In this document: positions 34,928 to 44,209 of the stretch, one piece after another
How the letters are laid out: every line of letters starts with the position of its first letter
How positions within the stretch are numbered: position 1 is the stretch's first letter
Assembly: GCF_001405015.1 (NCBI RefSeq)
Contig: NZ_CYZX01000001.1
Span: 1 to 64,000, forward strand
Source: Clostridium disporicum
Lineage (GTDB): Bacteria; Bacillota; Clostridia; Clostridiales; Clostridiaceae
Length of the DNA stretch: 64,000 nt
Direction: 5' to 3'
The notes under the pieces: model-generated
What the model was told of the DNA's origin: nothing
Seen by the model: the letters and a program-made list of their open reading frames with translations, nothing else
Databases searched by the model: none
Position numbers and translations under genes: made by a program

Positions 34928-37225
34928 ATGAATAAATTAAGAAAAGTTATATTAGTTCAGGGGATAGTACAAGGTGTTGGATTTAGGCCGTTTGTATATA
35001 AGTTAGCAGTTGATTTAAATTTAAAGGGATGGGTTAATAATACTTCTTTAGGTGTTATTGTGGATATTGAAGGAGAGGAAGAGCAGGTTCTTTCATTTAT
35101 AGAAATATTAAAAAATAATACTCCACCATTAGCTAAGGTTTTAAATATAACTATTCATTCTAAAGAGTTAATTGGATATGAGAACTTTGAAATTAAATTT
35201 AGTAAAGAAGAAGAGAATATATCAAAACTTATATCACCAGATATTTCAATATGTGATGATTGTAAGGAAGAAATTTTTGATGTTAAAAATAGAAGATACA
35301 GATACCCATTTACTAATTGCACAAATTGCGGTCCTAGATTTTCAATTATAAAAAAGCTTCCTTATGATAGAAAAACAACTACAATGGAGGCTTTTAAAAT
35401 GTGTCCTCAATGTAAAAAAGAATATACAAATCCATTAGATAGAAGGTTTCATGCACAGCCTAACGCATGTCCAGAATGTGGACCACAACTTTGTCTTGTA
35501 GATAATAAAAATCAAAAGATAGATACAAATGATTCAATTAAAGAAGTAATATCTTTAATTAAGAAAGGAAAAATTTTAGCTATTAAAGGGATTGGAGGCT
35601 TTCATTTAGTTTGTGATGGTAGAAATTATGAAGCTATAAAATTACTTCGTGATAGAAAGAAGAGACCTTATAAGCCTATGGCAGTTATGGTTAAAGATTT
35701 AGAGGTGGCAAAGAAATATTGTTATTTAAGCAAAAGAGAAGAGGAGGTAATTTTAAGTAACAAAAGACCTATAGTTATCTTAAAAAGAAGAATGGAGATA
35801 CAGCTACCAGATAATTTAGCTCCATATAATAAGACTTTAGGTGTAATGCTTCCTTATACACCATTACATTATCTATTATTTGATGAAGGAATAGAAATTT
35901 TAGTTATGACAAGTGCTAATATAAGTGGAGAGCCTATGATTTATAAAAATGAAGAGGCAATGGAAAGATTAAATAATATTGTAGATTATTTTTTGATGCA
36001 TAATAGAGATATTTATTTACCTATAGATGATTCAGTAACGAGAGTATCTTTAAAAGATGAAAGAACAATTAGGGTAGCTAGAGGATATTCACCTATTACA
36101 GTGAATATGAAAGGTTCAGGTAAAATTTTAGCTTGTGGCTCACATCTAAAAAATACATTAGCAATTTCTAAAGAAGATAATATTTTTATAAGTCAATATA
36201 TAGGCGATATGGAAAATGCAAAAACTTATAATAGCTTTGAGAGAAATTTAAATAATTTTAAGCAGATTTATAAAATAGAGCCAGAAATAATTGCATATGA
36301 CTTACATCCAGATTATTGGAGTAATGATTTAGTTAATAATTTTAAAGGTGAAAGAGTTGCAGTTCAGCACCATCATTCTCATATAGCAAGTTGCATAGCT
36401 GAAAATAATATTAATGAAAAAGTAATAGGTGTTGCATATGATGGGACAGGCTATGGAGATGACGGAAATATTTGGGGTGGGGAGTTCTTAATATGCAACT
36501 TACAGGAGTATAAAAGAGTAGGGCATTTAAATTATTTTTCATTACCAGGTGGAGAAAGTGCAATAAAAGAACCTTGGAAAATAGCATTATCTAAGCTTTA
36601 TAAAACTTATGGTGAAGAAATATATGACTATTTACCTGAAGAGTTAAATAATAAGAAAACTAAGCTTATATTAACTATGATAAAAAATAATATTAACTGT
36701 CCTTTAACTTCAAGTATGGGAAGACTTTTTGATGGTATTGCAGCGTTGGTAGGATTTAATAGAAGAGTAACCTTTGAAGGTGAGGCAGCAATTTTCTTAG
36801 AAAATATATCAGATAAAACAAAGGTTGAAAGCTATAAATATGAGATAAATAAAATAAATGAAAAATATATTATTGATACAGATAATATTATAAAAGGGAT
36901 AATTAACGATATAAAAAGTAATGTTGGAAAAGAAGTTATAGCTATTAAATTTCATAACTCAATAATAAATTGTACAGTAGATATGTGTAAAAAGATAAGA
37001 GAAGAAAGCAATATCAACTGTGTAGCTTTAAGTGGTGGTGTTTTTCAAAATATTATACTTTTTGAAGGTATATATAATGGTTTAATATCAGAAGGTTTTG
37101 AAGTTTTCACTCATAAAAAAATACCATGTAATGATAGTGGGATAAGCTTTGGACAATTAATGGTTGCAAGAGAAGCTTATAAAGGAGATGTTAACAATGT
37201 GTATAGCAGTACCAGCGGAAATTAA
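34928..37225 (+). CDS. hypF: Carbamoyltransferase HypF
   Basis: The 765-residue protein has all HypF modules: acylphosphatase (VQGIVQGVGFRPF, 1-90), two zinc fingers (CDDCKEEIFD...CTNCGPRF and CPQCKKEY...CPECGPQL, 105-185), a YrdC-like domain (about 200-380) and the Kae1-like carbamoyltransferase with HHHSHIASC (about 480). It makes the carbamoyl group that becomes cyanide at the NiFe site, passing it to HypE. It heads hypF-C-D-E. Confidence 0.95.
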   Translation: MNKLRKVILVQGIVQGVGFRPFVYKLAVDLNLKGWVNNTSLGVIVDIEGEEEQVLSFIEILKNNTPPLAKVLNITIHSKELIGYENFEIKFSKEEENISKLISPDISICDDCKEEIFDVKNRRYRYPFTNCTNCGPRFSIIKKLPYDRKTTTMEAFKMCPQCKKEYTNPLDRRFHAQPNACPECGPQLCLVDNKNQKIDTNDSIKEVISLIKKGKILAIKGIGGFHLVCDGRNYEAIKLLRDRKKRPYKPMAVMVKDLEVAKKYCYLSKREEEVILSNKRPIVILKRRMEIQLPDNLAPYNKTLGVMLPYTPLHYLLFDEGIEILVMTSANISGEPMIYKNEEAMERLNNIVDYFLMHNRDIYLPIDDSVTRVSLKDERTIRVARGYSPITVNMKGSGKILACGSHLKNTLAISKEDNIFISQYIGDMENAKTYNSFERNLNNFKQIYKIEPEIIAYDLHPDYWSNDLVNNFKGERVAVQHHHSHIASCIAENNINEKVIGVAYDGTGYGDDGNIWGGEFLICNLQEYKRVGHLNYFSLPGGESAIKEPWKIALSKLYKTYGEEIYDYLPEELNNKKTKLILTMIKNNINCPLTSSMGRLFDGIAALVGFNRRVTFEGEAAIFLENISDKTKVESYKYEINKINEKYIIDTDNIIKGIINDIKSNVGKEVIAIKFHNSIINCTVDMCKKIREESNINCVALSGGVFQNIILFEGIYNGLISEGFEVFTHKKIPCNDSGISFGQLMVAREAYKGDVNNVYSSTSGN

Positions 37226-37418
37226 AAAAATCAATGGAGATATAGCTTTAGTAAGTTATGGTGGCGTAGCTTTAGAGGTAAATATATCTCTTATTGAAGA
37301 GCCTAAAATAGGTGACTATGTATTAATTCATGCAGGCTGTGCCATAGAAAAAATATGTAGGGAAGAAGCAATAAAGACTTTAGAAATTTTTAGAGAGTTA
37401 GCAGATGCTATGAGTTAA
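37197..37418 (+). CDS. hypC: Hydrogenase assembly chaperone HypC
   Basis: The 73-residue product begins MCIAVPAEI, with the essential Cys2, and is otherwise a typical HypC/HybG (GGVALEVNISLI, GDYVLIHAGCAIEKI). The ATG at 37197 is inside the hypF end (29-base overlap) and follows AGGAGA; it gives the N-terminal MC that the family requires. HypC carries the Fe(CN)2CO moiety between HypD and the hydrogenase large subunit. Confidence 0.93.
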   Translation: MCIAVPAEIKKINGDIALVSYGGVALEVNISLIEEPKIGDYVLIHAGCAIEKICREEAIKTLEIFRELADAMS

Positions 37419-37428
37419 GGTGAAGAGT

Positions 37429-38508
37429 ATGAAGGAATTAATATCATTTAAAAATCCTAAGCTAGTAAAAGAAATTTTAGAAAAACTTAAAAGGTTTAAT
37501 AATGAAGATATTACAATAATGGAGGTATGTGGCACTCATACCATGAGTATATTAAAAAGTGGTTTAAAGGAGTTATTACCTCAAAATATAAAATTGATAA
37601 GTGGTCCAGGCTGTCCAGTATGTGTTACGCCTCAAGAGTATATAGATATGGCAATTGAATTATGTAAAAAAGAAAATGTTATTATTACAACCTTTGGTGA
37701 TCTTGTTAGAGTTCCTGGTACTCATAGCTCTCTTCAAAAGGAAAAAGCCTTAGGTAGAGATATAAGAGTAGTATTTTCACCATTAGATTCATTAGAGATT
37801 GCAAAAAGTAATCTAGATAAAGAAGTAGTGTTTTTAGGAGTTGGTTTTGAAACAACTGCTCCAATAATTGCACTTACTGTATATAATGCAAAGGAAAAAG
37901 GTATAGATAACCTTTCAATATTAAACTCTTTAAAGACTATGCCTAATGTTATGAAAAGCTTAGTATCTAACAAAGAATTAAAGGTAGATGGATTTATTTG
38001 TCCAGGACATGTTGCAGCAGTTATAGGAGCTGAAGCTTTTGAAAATTTATCAATTGAAGAAAAATTACCTTTAGTTATAGCTGGTTTTGAGCCTTTAGAT
38101 ATTATTTCAGCCATATATAGATTAGTAGAAATGAAGGCAAATGGTGAAAGTAAGTTAGAAAATTTATATACAAGGATAGTAAAAAATAAAGGTAATGAGA
38201 AAGCTTTAAATATTTTAAATACTGTATTTCAATTATCAGATAGTCAGTGGAGAGGCTTTGGAATAATTGAAGGAACAGGCTTTAAATTTAAAGAGAATTA
38301 TAAAAATTATGATACTAAAAATAAGTTCAATATAAATATAGTAAACTCACAAATCAATAAAGGGTGCATTTGTGGAGAAATACTTAGAGGAGTTAAAAAT
38401 CCATATGATTGTAAATTGTACGGAAAAGTATGTACTCCAGTAACTCCTATAGGTGCATGTATGGTATCAGAGGAAGGTACATGTGCAGCATATTATAAAT
38501 ATAACTAA
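37429..38508 (+). CDS. hypD: Hydrogenase formation protein HypD
   Basis: The 359-residue protein has the HypD iron-sulfur scaffold: EVCGTHTMSILKSGL near residue 30, SGPGCPVCVTP (about 60) and the C-terminal cluster cysteines (GCICGEILRG ... CKLYGKVCTP). HypD assembles Fe(CN)2CO with HypC and HypE. The ATG at 37429 is preferred over GTG 37420, because AAGGTGA lies five bases before it. Confidence 0.94.
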   Translation: MKELISFKNPKLVKEILEKLKRFNNEDITIMEVCGTHTMSILKSGLKELLPQNIKLISGPGCPVCVTPQEYIDMAIELCKKENVIITTFGDLVRVPGTHSSLQKEKALGRDIRVVFSPLDSLEIAKSNLDKEVVFLGVGFETTAPIIALTVYNAKEKGIDNLSILNSLKTMPNVMKSLVSNKELKVDGFICPGHVAAVIGAEAFENLSIEEKLPLVIAGFEPLDIISAIYRLVEMKANGESKLENLYTRIVKNKGNEKALNILNTVFQLSDSQWRGFGIIEGTGFKFKENYKNYDTKNKFNINIVNSQINKGCICGEILRGVKNPYDCKLYGKVCTPVTPIGACMVSEEGTCAAYYKYN

Positions 38509-38522
38509 GAGAGGTGATAAAT

Positions 38523-39530
38523 TTGGACATAATAACCTTGTCACATGGTAGTGGTGGACGAGCTACAAATAAATTAATAAAAGACTTATTTTATAAGCAT
38601 TTTACTAACGAGTATTTAGCGCAGGAAAATGATTCTACAGTATTACCTAAAATTAATGGTAAACTTGCTGTAACTACAGATTCATTTGTAATTAATCCAT
38701 TGTTTTTTAAAGGTGGAGATATAGGTAAATTATCTATTTGTGGCACCGTAAATGATTTAGCAATGAGTGGAGCAAAACCACTATATATTACAGTAGGTTT
38801 TATAATAGAAGAAGGATTATTGATATCTGATTTAGAGAAAATTGTTATTTCTATGGCTGAAACAGCAAAGGAAGCTAAAGTTAAAATAGTTACTGGAGAT
38901 ACTAAGGTAGTTGAAAAGGGAAGTGGAGATGGCATATTTATAAATACTACAGGTATTGGAGTTATAGAGGATAGTAATCTATATATTGGAGGGGACAAAG
39001 CTTCTGCTGGAGATAAGATAATAATTAGCGGAACAATTGGAGACCATGGAATAGCTATTATGAATATGAGAAAAAATCTAGATTTTGATGTACAAATAAA
39101 AAGTGACTGTGGACTACTTAATGGATTAATAGAGAATATTTTAAATACGAGCAAGAAGGTTAAAGTTCTTAGAGACCCAACTAGAGGGGGAGTTGCAACT
39201 ACATTAAATGAGATTGCGAAACATAGCTTAGTTAGTATGGAGATAGATGAGGATAAGCTACCTATAAAAGAAGAGGTAAGTTCAATGTGCGATATTTTAG
39301 GTTTAGACCCTCTATTTATAGCAAATGAAGGAAAGTTATTAGTTATAGCGGAAAATGAAGATGCTGAAAAAATATTAAATACTATGAAAAAACATCCTAT
39401 GGCGAAGGATGCAGCTATTATAGGTGAGGTAGTAAATGATGAAAAAAATAGAGTATATTTAAAAACTGAAATTGGTGGTAAGAGAATAATCAATATGCCA
39501 GAAGGAGAACTTTTAGTTAGAATATGCTAA
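38523..39530 (+). CDS. hypE: Carbamoyl dehydratase HypE
   Basis: The 335-residue PurM-like enzyme begins LSHGSGGRATNKLI, the standard HypE opening, and ends EGELLVRIC, with the C-terminal Cys that is carbamoylated and dehydrated to thiocyanate. The TTG at 38523 is preferred because AGAGGTGA ends five bases earlier; a GTG at 38514 lies inside that site. Last gene of hypF-C-D-E; neither hypA nor hypB follows. Confidence 0.93.
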   Translation: MDIITLSHGSGGRATNKLIKDLFYKHFTNEYLAQENDSTVLPKINGKLAVTTDSFVINPLFFKGGDIGKLSICGTVNDLAMSGAKPLYITVGFIIEEGLLISDLEKIVISMAETAKEAKVKIVTGDTKVVEKGSGDGIFINTTGIGVIEDSNLYIGGDKASAGDKIIISGTIGDHGIAIMNMRKNLDFDVQIKSDCGLLNGLIENILNTSKKVKVLRDPTRGGVATTLNEIAKHSLVSMEIDEDKLPIKEEVSSMCDILGLDPLFIANEGKLLVIAENEDAEKILNTMKKHPMAKDAAIIGEVVNDEKNRVYLKTEIGGKRIINMPEGELLVRIC

Positions 39531-39572
39531 AATTAATTATTTCTTAAACTTATAAGTAATTATTGTAGAATT

Positions 39573-39603
39573 TTGACACAAATTTCTAAAAATATGGTAA
39601 AAT
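39573..39603 (+). promoter_or_regulatory. Candidate promoter upstream of the GDPD gene
   Basis: TTGACA (39573-39578) and TAAAAT (39598-39603) are 19 bases apart, 130 bases before the proposed start codon. No dyad was seen in the spacer, so MerR control is not implied. Confidence 0.5.
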
Positions 39604-39732
39604 ATGTTCAAAGGTGCTTCCTAATATATCAGAGATATGGACTGATTTTGTAAAATTATAAGTATTTAATGGTATATAGGGAGTGATTTTATCAATAAAA
39701 TATTTATAAATGGGGGAAATAATAAAAATTAT

Positions 39733-40569
39733 ATGGGAAAGAAGAAGAAAATAACAATAGGATTAATAAGTGTTTTAGTATTACTTGTAGTTGTAGTAAC
39801 TACCGCTTATATTTATGCAATACAGGGAGAAAAACTTGATGATAGTGATTTTTCTTGGATAACTACTGTGCCAATAGCACATAGAGGCTTAGATAATGGT
39901 GATGTACCTGAAAACTCAATGGAAGCATTTAAAAAAGCTATAGAAAGTGGATATGCAATAGAATTAGATGTTCAACTAACAAAGGACAAAGAAGTAATTG
40001 TATTCCATGATAGCAACTTATTAAGGATGACTGGTGATAGTAGAGATGTTAAAGATGTTGAATATGATGAAATAAAATCTTTAAAGCTTGAAAACACTGA
40101 GGAAACTATACCAACTTTAAAAGAGGTATTAGAATTAGTAGATAATCAAGTTCCTATATTGATAGAGTTAAAAGATGAGAAAGAAGCTACAGATTTAGCT
40201 GCAAAAACCTATGAGGTTGTAGAAAATTATGAAGGTAGATATCTAGTACAGTCTTTTAATCCATTTACTCTTGAATGGTTTAAAAATAATGCAAGTGAAG
40301 TTATAAGATGTCAGTTATCTAGTGATTTTACAGATGACCCAAATAATACTTTAGAATGGTATGAAGTATTTGTTCTTAAAAACTTATTATTAAACTTTAA
40401 AAGTAAACCTCATGTTATAGCTTATGATTTAAATTCTGTAGATAATTTATCTGTAGGATTATTAAAAGCAAAATATCCTATTTTATCTTGGACTCTAGCA
40501 AATGAAGAACATATGCACATGGGCTATAAAAAAACAGATAATATAATTTTTGATAATATATTACCGTAA
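39733..40569 (+). CDS. Membrane-anchored glycerophosphodiester phosphodiesterase
   Basis: The 278-residue protein has one N-terminal helix (8-28) and an extracellular GDPD TIM barrel with IAHRGLDNGDVPENSM (His50 area), AIELDVQLTKDKEVIVFHD (Glu, Asp and second His) and ELKDEKEA. Such enzymes release glycerol-3-phosphate from phosphodiesters or teichoic acids. The start is uncertain: GGGGG lies 17 bases before ATG 39733, and a better GGGAGTGA at 39679 precedes no standard in-frame start. It interrupts the hyp and hydrogenase genes. Confidence 0.85.
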   Translation: MGKKKKITIGLISVLVLLVVVVTTAYIYAIQGEKLDDSDFSWITTVPIAHRGLDNGDVPENSMEAFKKAIESGYAIELDVQLTKDKEVIVFHDSNLLRMTGDSRDVKDVEYDEIKSLKLENTEETIPTLKEVLELVDNQVPILIELKDEKEATDLAAKTYEVVENYEGRYLVQSFNPFTLEWFKNNASEVIRCQLSSDFTDDPNNTLEWYEVFVLKNLLLNFKSKPHVIAYDLNSVDNLSVGLLKAKYPILSWTLANEEHMHMGYKKTDNIIFDNILP

Positions 40570-40658
40570 TAAAGAAATAAGCCTAAGACTTTAAAGCAAT
40601 AAATTAAAACAAAAAATAAGGTAGTATTTAAAAAAGTATTAATTTTTAAATTAACAAT

Positions 40659-40697
40659 AAAAAGACTATGTAACACAAAAGTGAACATGGTCTTTTG
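40659..40697 (+). terminator. Rho-independent terminator
   Basis: AAAAGACTATGT pairs with ACATGGTCTTTT (one G-U) around a 13-base loop, 90 bases after the GDPD gene. Confidence 0.75.
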
Positions 40698-40856
40698 TTA
40701 TTTTACAGATATATTATTATAGAAGATTGAATAATTATTTCTTCTAAAGAGTTACATATAATACTTTCAGCTCTAGGAACTAAGTTAAAAACTTCAGATA
40801 ATATATATGTATTTAAATGAATATACTAAAAGGATAATATTTTCAAGGAGATATTT

Positions 40857-41804
40857 ATGCTCATTTTTACTCAAAGTGATTATATAATTCCTGTTACTTA
40901 CGTTGATAAAGAAAAACTAGGTGTTAAGAGTTCAGGAATTAGAGGGAGAGAGTCAGCTTTTAATATGGCAAAAAGAGCAATTGAAGCAGTAAAGTCAGGT
41001 GAGAGAAAAAAGATGAATGCTATCTGGCTTGAAACATCGGGATGTTTTGGAGAAGCAATTTCTTTATTAAATGCAGAAGATCCAGATGTATTATACATGC
41101 TAAAGGAATTTCTTAATATTAAATATTTTGAGAGTATTCAAGGAGATGAAGACCAAGAAGCATTAGAGGAGTTATTTAGTATACTAAAGTCAGAATTTGT
41201 ACTTATAGTTGATGGGGCTGTACCTTTAGCAGGAGATGGATTATTTACAATAATAGGTACATACAATGTAAGAAAAATTACAGCAAAGGAAGCTGTAAAC
41301 TTTTTAGCTTCAAAGGCAAAGTATATAGTAAGCGTAGGAACTTGTGCATGCTATGGGGGTCCAACAGCAGCTAAACCAAATTTATCTGAAGCTGTAGGGG
41401 TAAGTGAATTCTTAGAAAGAAATGATGTAATAAAAATTCCAGGGTGTCCAGCTAATCCAGTATGGACTATGGGAGTATTGGGACATTTAGTTAATTATGG
41501 AGTACCAGAATTAGATAAAGAGGGCAGACCTTTAGCTTATTACGGAGAACTTATACATGATAGATGTCCAAGAAGGAGATTTTTTGATGCAGGTATATTT
41601 GCAAAAACCTTTGGAGGAGAAGAGTGTATGTTTTTATTAGGCTGTAGGGGACCAGTAACTTATGCTTATTGTCCTGTTAGTAGATGGAATGATAGTGAAA
41701 ATTGGCCTATTGGAGACAATACAACTTGTATAGGTTGTGCAGCTCCAGGATTTCCAGATAGTATGGAACCATTTGTTAAATATGGAGGTGGTGAAGGTGC
41801 ATAA
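40857..41804 (+). CDS. NiFe hydrogenase small subunit
   Basis: The 315-residue protein carries three iron-sulfur clusters. The proximal cluster region reads WLETSGCFGEAISLLNAED, VGTCACYGGP and IPGCPANP; the distal one HDRCPRRR ... LGCRGPVTYAYCP; the medial one WPIGDNTTCIGCAAPGFP. The first motif has one Cys where the common CxxC has two, as in SCSGN/SCSGE-type subunits. There is no Tat signal peptide, so the enzyme is cytoplasmic. AAGGAG precedes the ATG. It passes electrons between the NiFe site and a carrier that is not in the window. Confidence 0.9.
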   Translation: MLIFTQSDYIIPVTYVDKEKLGVKSSGIRGRESAFNMAKRAIEAVKSGERKKMNAIWLETSGCFGEAISLLNAEDPDVLYMLKEFLNIKYFESIQGDEDQEALEELFSILKSEFVLIVDGAVPLAGDGLFTIIGTYNVRKITAKEAVNFLASKAKYIVSVGTCACYGGPTAAKPNLSEAVGVSEFLERNDVIKIPGCPANPVWTMGVLGHLVNYGVPELDKEGRPLAYYGELIHDRCPRRRFFDAGIFAKTFGGEECMFLLGCRGPVTYAYCPVSRWNDSENWPIGDNTTCIGCAAPGFPDSMEPFVKYGGGEGA

Positions 41805-43215
41805 TATAATAGTAGATCCTGTTACAAGAGTTAGTGGACTTCTAAGTATAGAAGTGCAGGTTGAAAATAATAAGGTTGTAGATGCTAAGGCTTGTGGAAA
41901 CCAGTTTAGGGGATTTGAAAAAATGTTCGAAGGTCGCTCGCCTTTAGATATGATAAGATTAACTCCTAGAATTTGTGGTATATGTTCAACACATCATGCT
42001 TTAACATCAGTTAGAGCTTTAGAGGATGCAATGAAAATTAATCCAGATGAAAATGGTAGAATTATTAGAGATATAGCAAACGGTTTTGAGTTTATACAAA
42101 ATTATTTAAGATGGACATATTTCTTTGTTTTCCCAGATTATTTAGAAATTATCACTGTAAATCCATTGTTTAAGACAGAAACTCCTAAAGTGGCGGATTA
42201 TAGATTAGATAAAGCAATTACTAATAAAATAAATGAAGATTATGTTGAAGCTATAAGGTTAAGTAGAGAAGCTCATAAGGGTTTAGCAGTTTTAGCAGGA
42301 AAAGCTCCACATCCTCATGGCATATGGGTAGGAGGAATAACTACAAATATAGATATACCACAAATTGAAAGCTGTAGATATATAATTACAATATTAAAAG
42401 ATTTTATTATAAATAAATTAATTCCTGACGTAGAAATTATAGCTAAAGCATATAGTGATTATTTTAAAATAGGAGGCGGCCATGGAAATTTAATGAGTTA
42501 TGGCTTATATGATAATTATGCACCTCCAATCCGATATTCATTGCCAAAGGTAAGAATTAATGGTAAGGAAGAAGATTTAGACATAAACAATATAACAGAA
42601 AGCGTTAAATATACATGGGCAGTTGATAATGGACAACCATTGATTCCAGGAAAAAGTAATCCAGCAAGCCCAGATCCAACAAAGCAAGGAGCGTATAGTT
42701 GGATAAATGCACCTAGATATAAAGGATTTGCAATGGAAGTTGGAGCATTAGCAAGAATGACATTAAGTGGTGAATATAAAGGTGGAATATCTACTATGGA
42801 TAGAATTTTAGCAAAAGCCTATGAGGCTAAAAGAGTATGTGAGATAACTGAAGAATTAATAAAAATTGCAAAATTAGGAAAGGCTGTTCAGAAAGAGTGG
42901 CAAGTTCCTAGTAAAGCTTTAGGGGTAGGATTAAGTGAAGCTGAAAGAGGATCATTAGCTCATTGGATTTCAATAAATGATAAAAAGGTAGAAAATTACA
43001 CAGTTATTCCACCATCTACATGGAATATATCACCTAAGGATGATAAAGGGGTAAGAGGTACTGCTGAAGAGGCATTAATAGGAACAGAGATTCAAGATAT
43101 AACCAGTCCTGTTGAAGTTGGAAGAATTCTTAGGAGCTTTGACCCGTGTTTAAGTTGTGCAGCTCATGTGACTAGCGATAGACATAAAGCAGTAACAATA
43201 AATATATTGGCATAA
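41797..43215 (+). CDS. NiFe hydrogenase large subunit
   Basis: The 472-residue catalytic subunit has the N-terminal nickel ligands RICGICSTHHA (Cys60, Cys63) and the C-terminal pair DPCLSCAAH (Cys451, Cys454). Fifteen residues after His457 form the peptide that the maturation protease removes after nickel insertion, so the cofactor must be nickel-loaded first. The GTG at 41797, eight bases after GGAGG, is chosen over the ATGs at 41737 and 41782, which are inside the small subunit gene or the ribosome binding site. The genes overlap by eight bases. Confidence 0.92.
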   Translation: MHNIIVDPVTRVSGLLSIEVQVENNKVVDAKACGNQFRGFEKMFEGRSPLDMIRLTPRICGICSTHHALTSVRALEDAMKINPDENGRIIRDIANGFEFIQNYLRWTYFFVFPDYLEIITVNPLFKTETPKVADYRLDKAITNKINEDYVEAIRLSREAHKGLAVLAGKAPHPHGIWVGGITTNIDIPQIESCRYIITILKDFIINKLIPDVEIIAKAYSDYFKIGGGHGNLMSYGLYDNYAPPIRYSLPKVRINGKEEDLDINNITESVKYTWAVDNGQPLIPGKSNPASPDPTKQGAYSWINAPRYKGFAMEVGALARMTLSGEYKGGISTMDRILAKAYEAKRVCEITEELIKIAKLGKAVQKEWQVPSKALGVGLSEAERGSLAHWISINDKKVENYTVIPPSTWNISPKDDKGVRGTAEEALIGTEIQDITSPVEVGRILRSFDPCLSCAAHVTSDRHKAVTINILA

Positions 43216-43244
43216 TACTTTATAGAAATAGGATTGAGATTATT

Positions 43245-43709
43245 ATGATTAAAGTTATTGGGATAGGTAATATATTACTTTGTGATGATGGTATTGGTGT
43301 AAAAGTAGTAGAAAAAATTCAAGATTCATTAAGGAATATTAATGAAAATATTGAAGTAATAGTTGGAGAAACTAATTATCAATATTGTATAGAAGAAATT
43401 AAGGATGATGATTTAGTAATTATAATAGATTCAACGTATTTTATGAAAGAGCCTGGAACTGTAACAGTTAGAACTTTAGATAATTGCGATGAATTTCTTG
43501 ATAAAATATATACAGGTCATGATATAAGTTTACTTAAAGCTATAAGATTAGAAAAACCTAATATAAAGGGATTTTTTATTGGAATTGAAATTGAAGTTAT
43601 AGAGTTTTCTCTAGAGTTATCTGAAAGATTACAAAGTAACTTTGACAATATCTGTAAAGAGGTTTTAGATAATATCTATTCAATATTAACATCAGTTAGA
43701 GACAGCTAG
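43245..43709 (+). CDS. Hydrogenase maturation endopeptidase (HyaD/HycI family)
   Basis: The 154-residue protein opens IGIGNILLCDDGIGVKVVE, the family signature with metal-binding Asp/Glu, and has a second Asp in IIIDSTYF (about 61) and a His in TGHDISLL (about 92). It clips the C-terminal tail of the large subunit once nickel is bound. It lies 29 bases after the large subunit and is the last gene of the operon. Confidence 0.9.
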   Translation: MIKVIGIGNILLCDDGIGVKVVEKIQDSLRNINENIEVIVGETNYQYCIEEIKDDDLVIIIDSTYFMKEPGTVTVRTLDNCDEFLDKIYTGHDISLLKAIRLEKPNIKGFFIGIEIEVIEFSLELSERLQSNFDNICKEVLDNIYSILTSVRDS

Positions 43710-43754
43710 TAAAGATGTAAGATAAAATAAATAATTAATGGTATAAAAGATGTG

Positions 43755-43795
43755 AAAGACGTCATGTGGTAATAAACATGGCGTCTTTATTTTTT
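43755..43795. terminator. Bidirectional terminator
   Basis: AAAGACGTCATGT pairs with ACATGGCGTCTTT (one G-U) around GGTAATAA, followed by ATTTTTTAT on the plus strand. It ends the hydrogenase operon and lies over the 3' end of the small minus-strand gene. Confidence 0.8.
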
Positions 43796-43894
43796 ATCTT
43801 TTGGTTTAGCTTTAGAATTCATATATTTAATATAAATTGCAACACCAAGCCCATAAAGAATCCATGGAAAAGCAGCTTTAGCGAAATCAAGCAT
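43787..43894 (-). CDS. Small single-helix membrane protein, 35 residues
   Basis: A perfect AGGAGG lies seven bases before an ATG at 43894, and the frame reads MLDFAKAAFPWILYGLGVAI, then YIKYMNSKAKPKDKK and a stop at 43787. One amphipathic-to-hydrophobic helix (5-25) is followed by a strongly basic tail, typical of small clostridial inner-membrane proteins. No homologue family was recognised. It faces away from the MurNAc operon and converges on the hydrogenase operon terminator. Confidence 0.72.
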   Translation of the reverse strand: MLDFAKAAFPWILYGLGVAIYIKYMNSKAKPKDKK

Positions 43895-44031
43895 AGGATA
43901 TTTCCTCCTAACAACAAAATGGAAATAATTACATAATATAATTATATACTATTTTAATGAAGATATAAATATATGTGAGTGAATAATACGGATAATATTA
44001 ATTAATTATTGTCAATAAATAATAGAGAATT

Positions 44032-44065
44032 AAAACACTTAGGTTATGTAAGTGTTTTTATTTTA
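44032..44065 (+). terminator. Hairpin with T-run
   Basis: AAAACACTTA pairs with TAAGTGTTTT around GGTTATG and is followed by TATTTTAT. No gene ends nearby on the plus strand, so it may close an unrecognised short RNA or serve as an insulator for murQ. Confidence 0.5.
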
Positions 44066-44209
44066 TGTAAAATCGAATATTTGTCATAATTGCAATTAAT
44101 TTATAATAATGTATATACAAAGATGAAGTAGTGAGAGTTTTGTTAAAAGAATCAAGATGTGAAACAAATTTTCATAATGATGTAAATGTATACAAGAATG
44201 GATAGATAA

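Noticed and set aside
38591..39493. 300-residue minus-strand open frame opposite hypE
   Set aside because: It lies wholly within hypE, has no ribosome binding site, and has the Ser/Ile/Pro-rich composition of an antisense shadow.
39679..39733. Non-standard ATC start for the GDPD gene after GGGAGTGA at 39679
   Set aside because: ATC starts are very rare; the conventional ATG at 39733 gives a normal N-terminal helix, despite its distant ribosome binding site.
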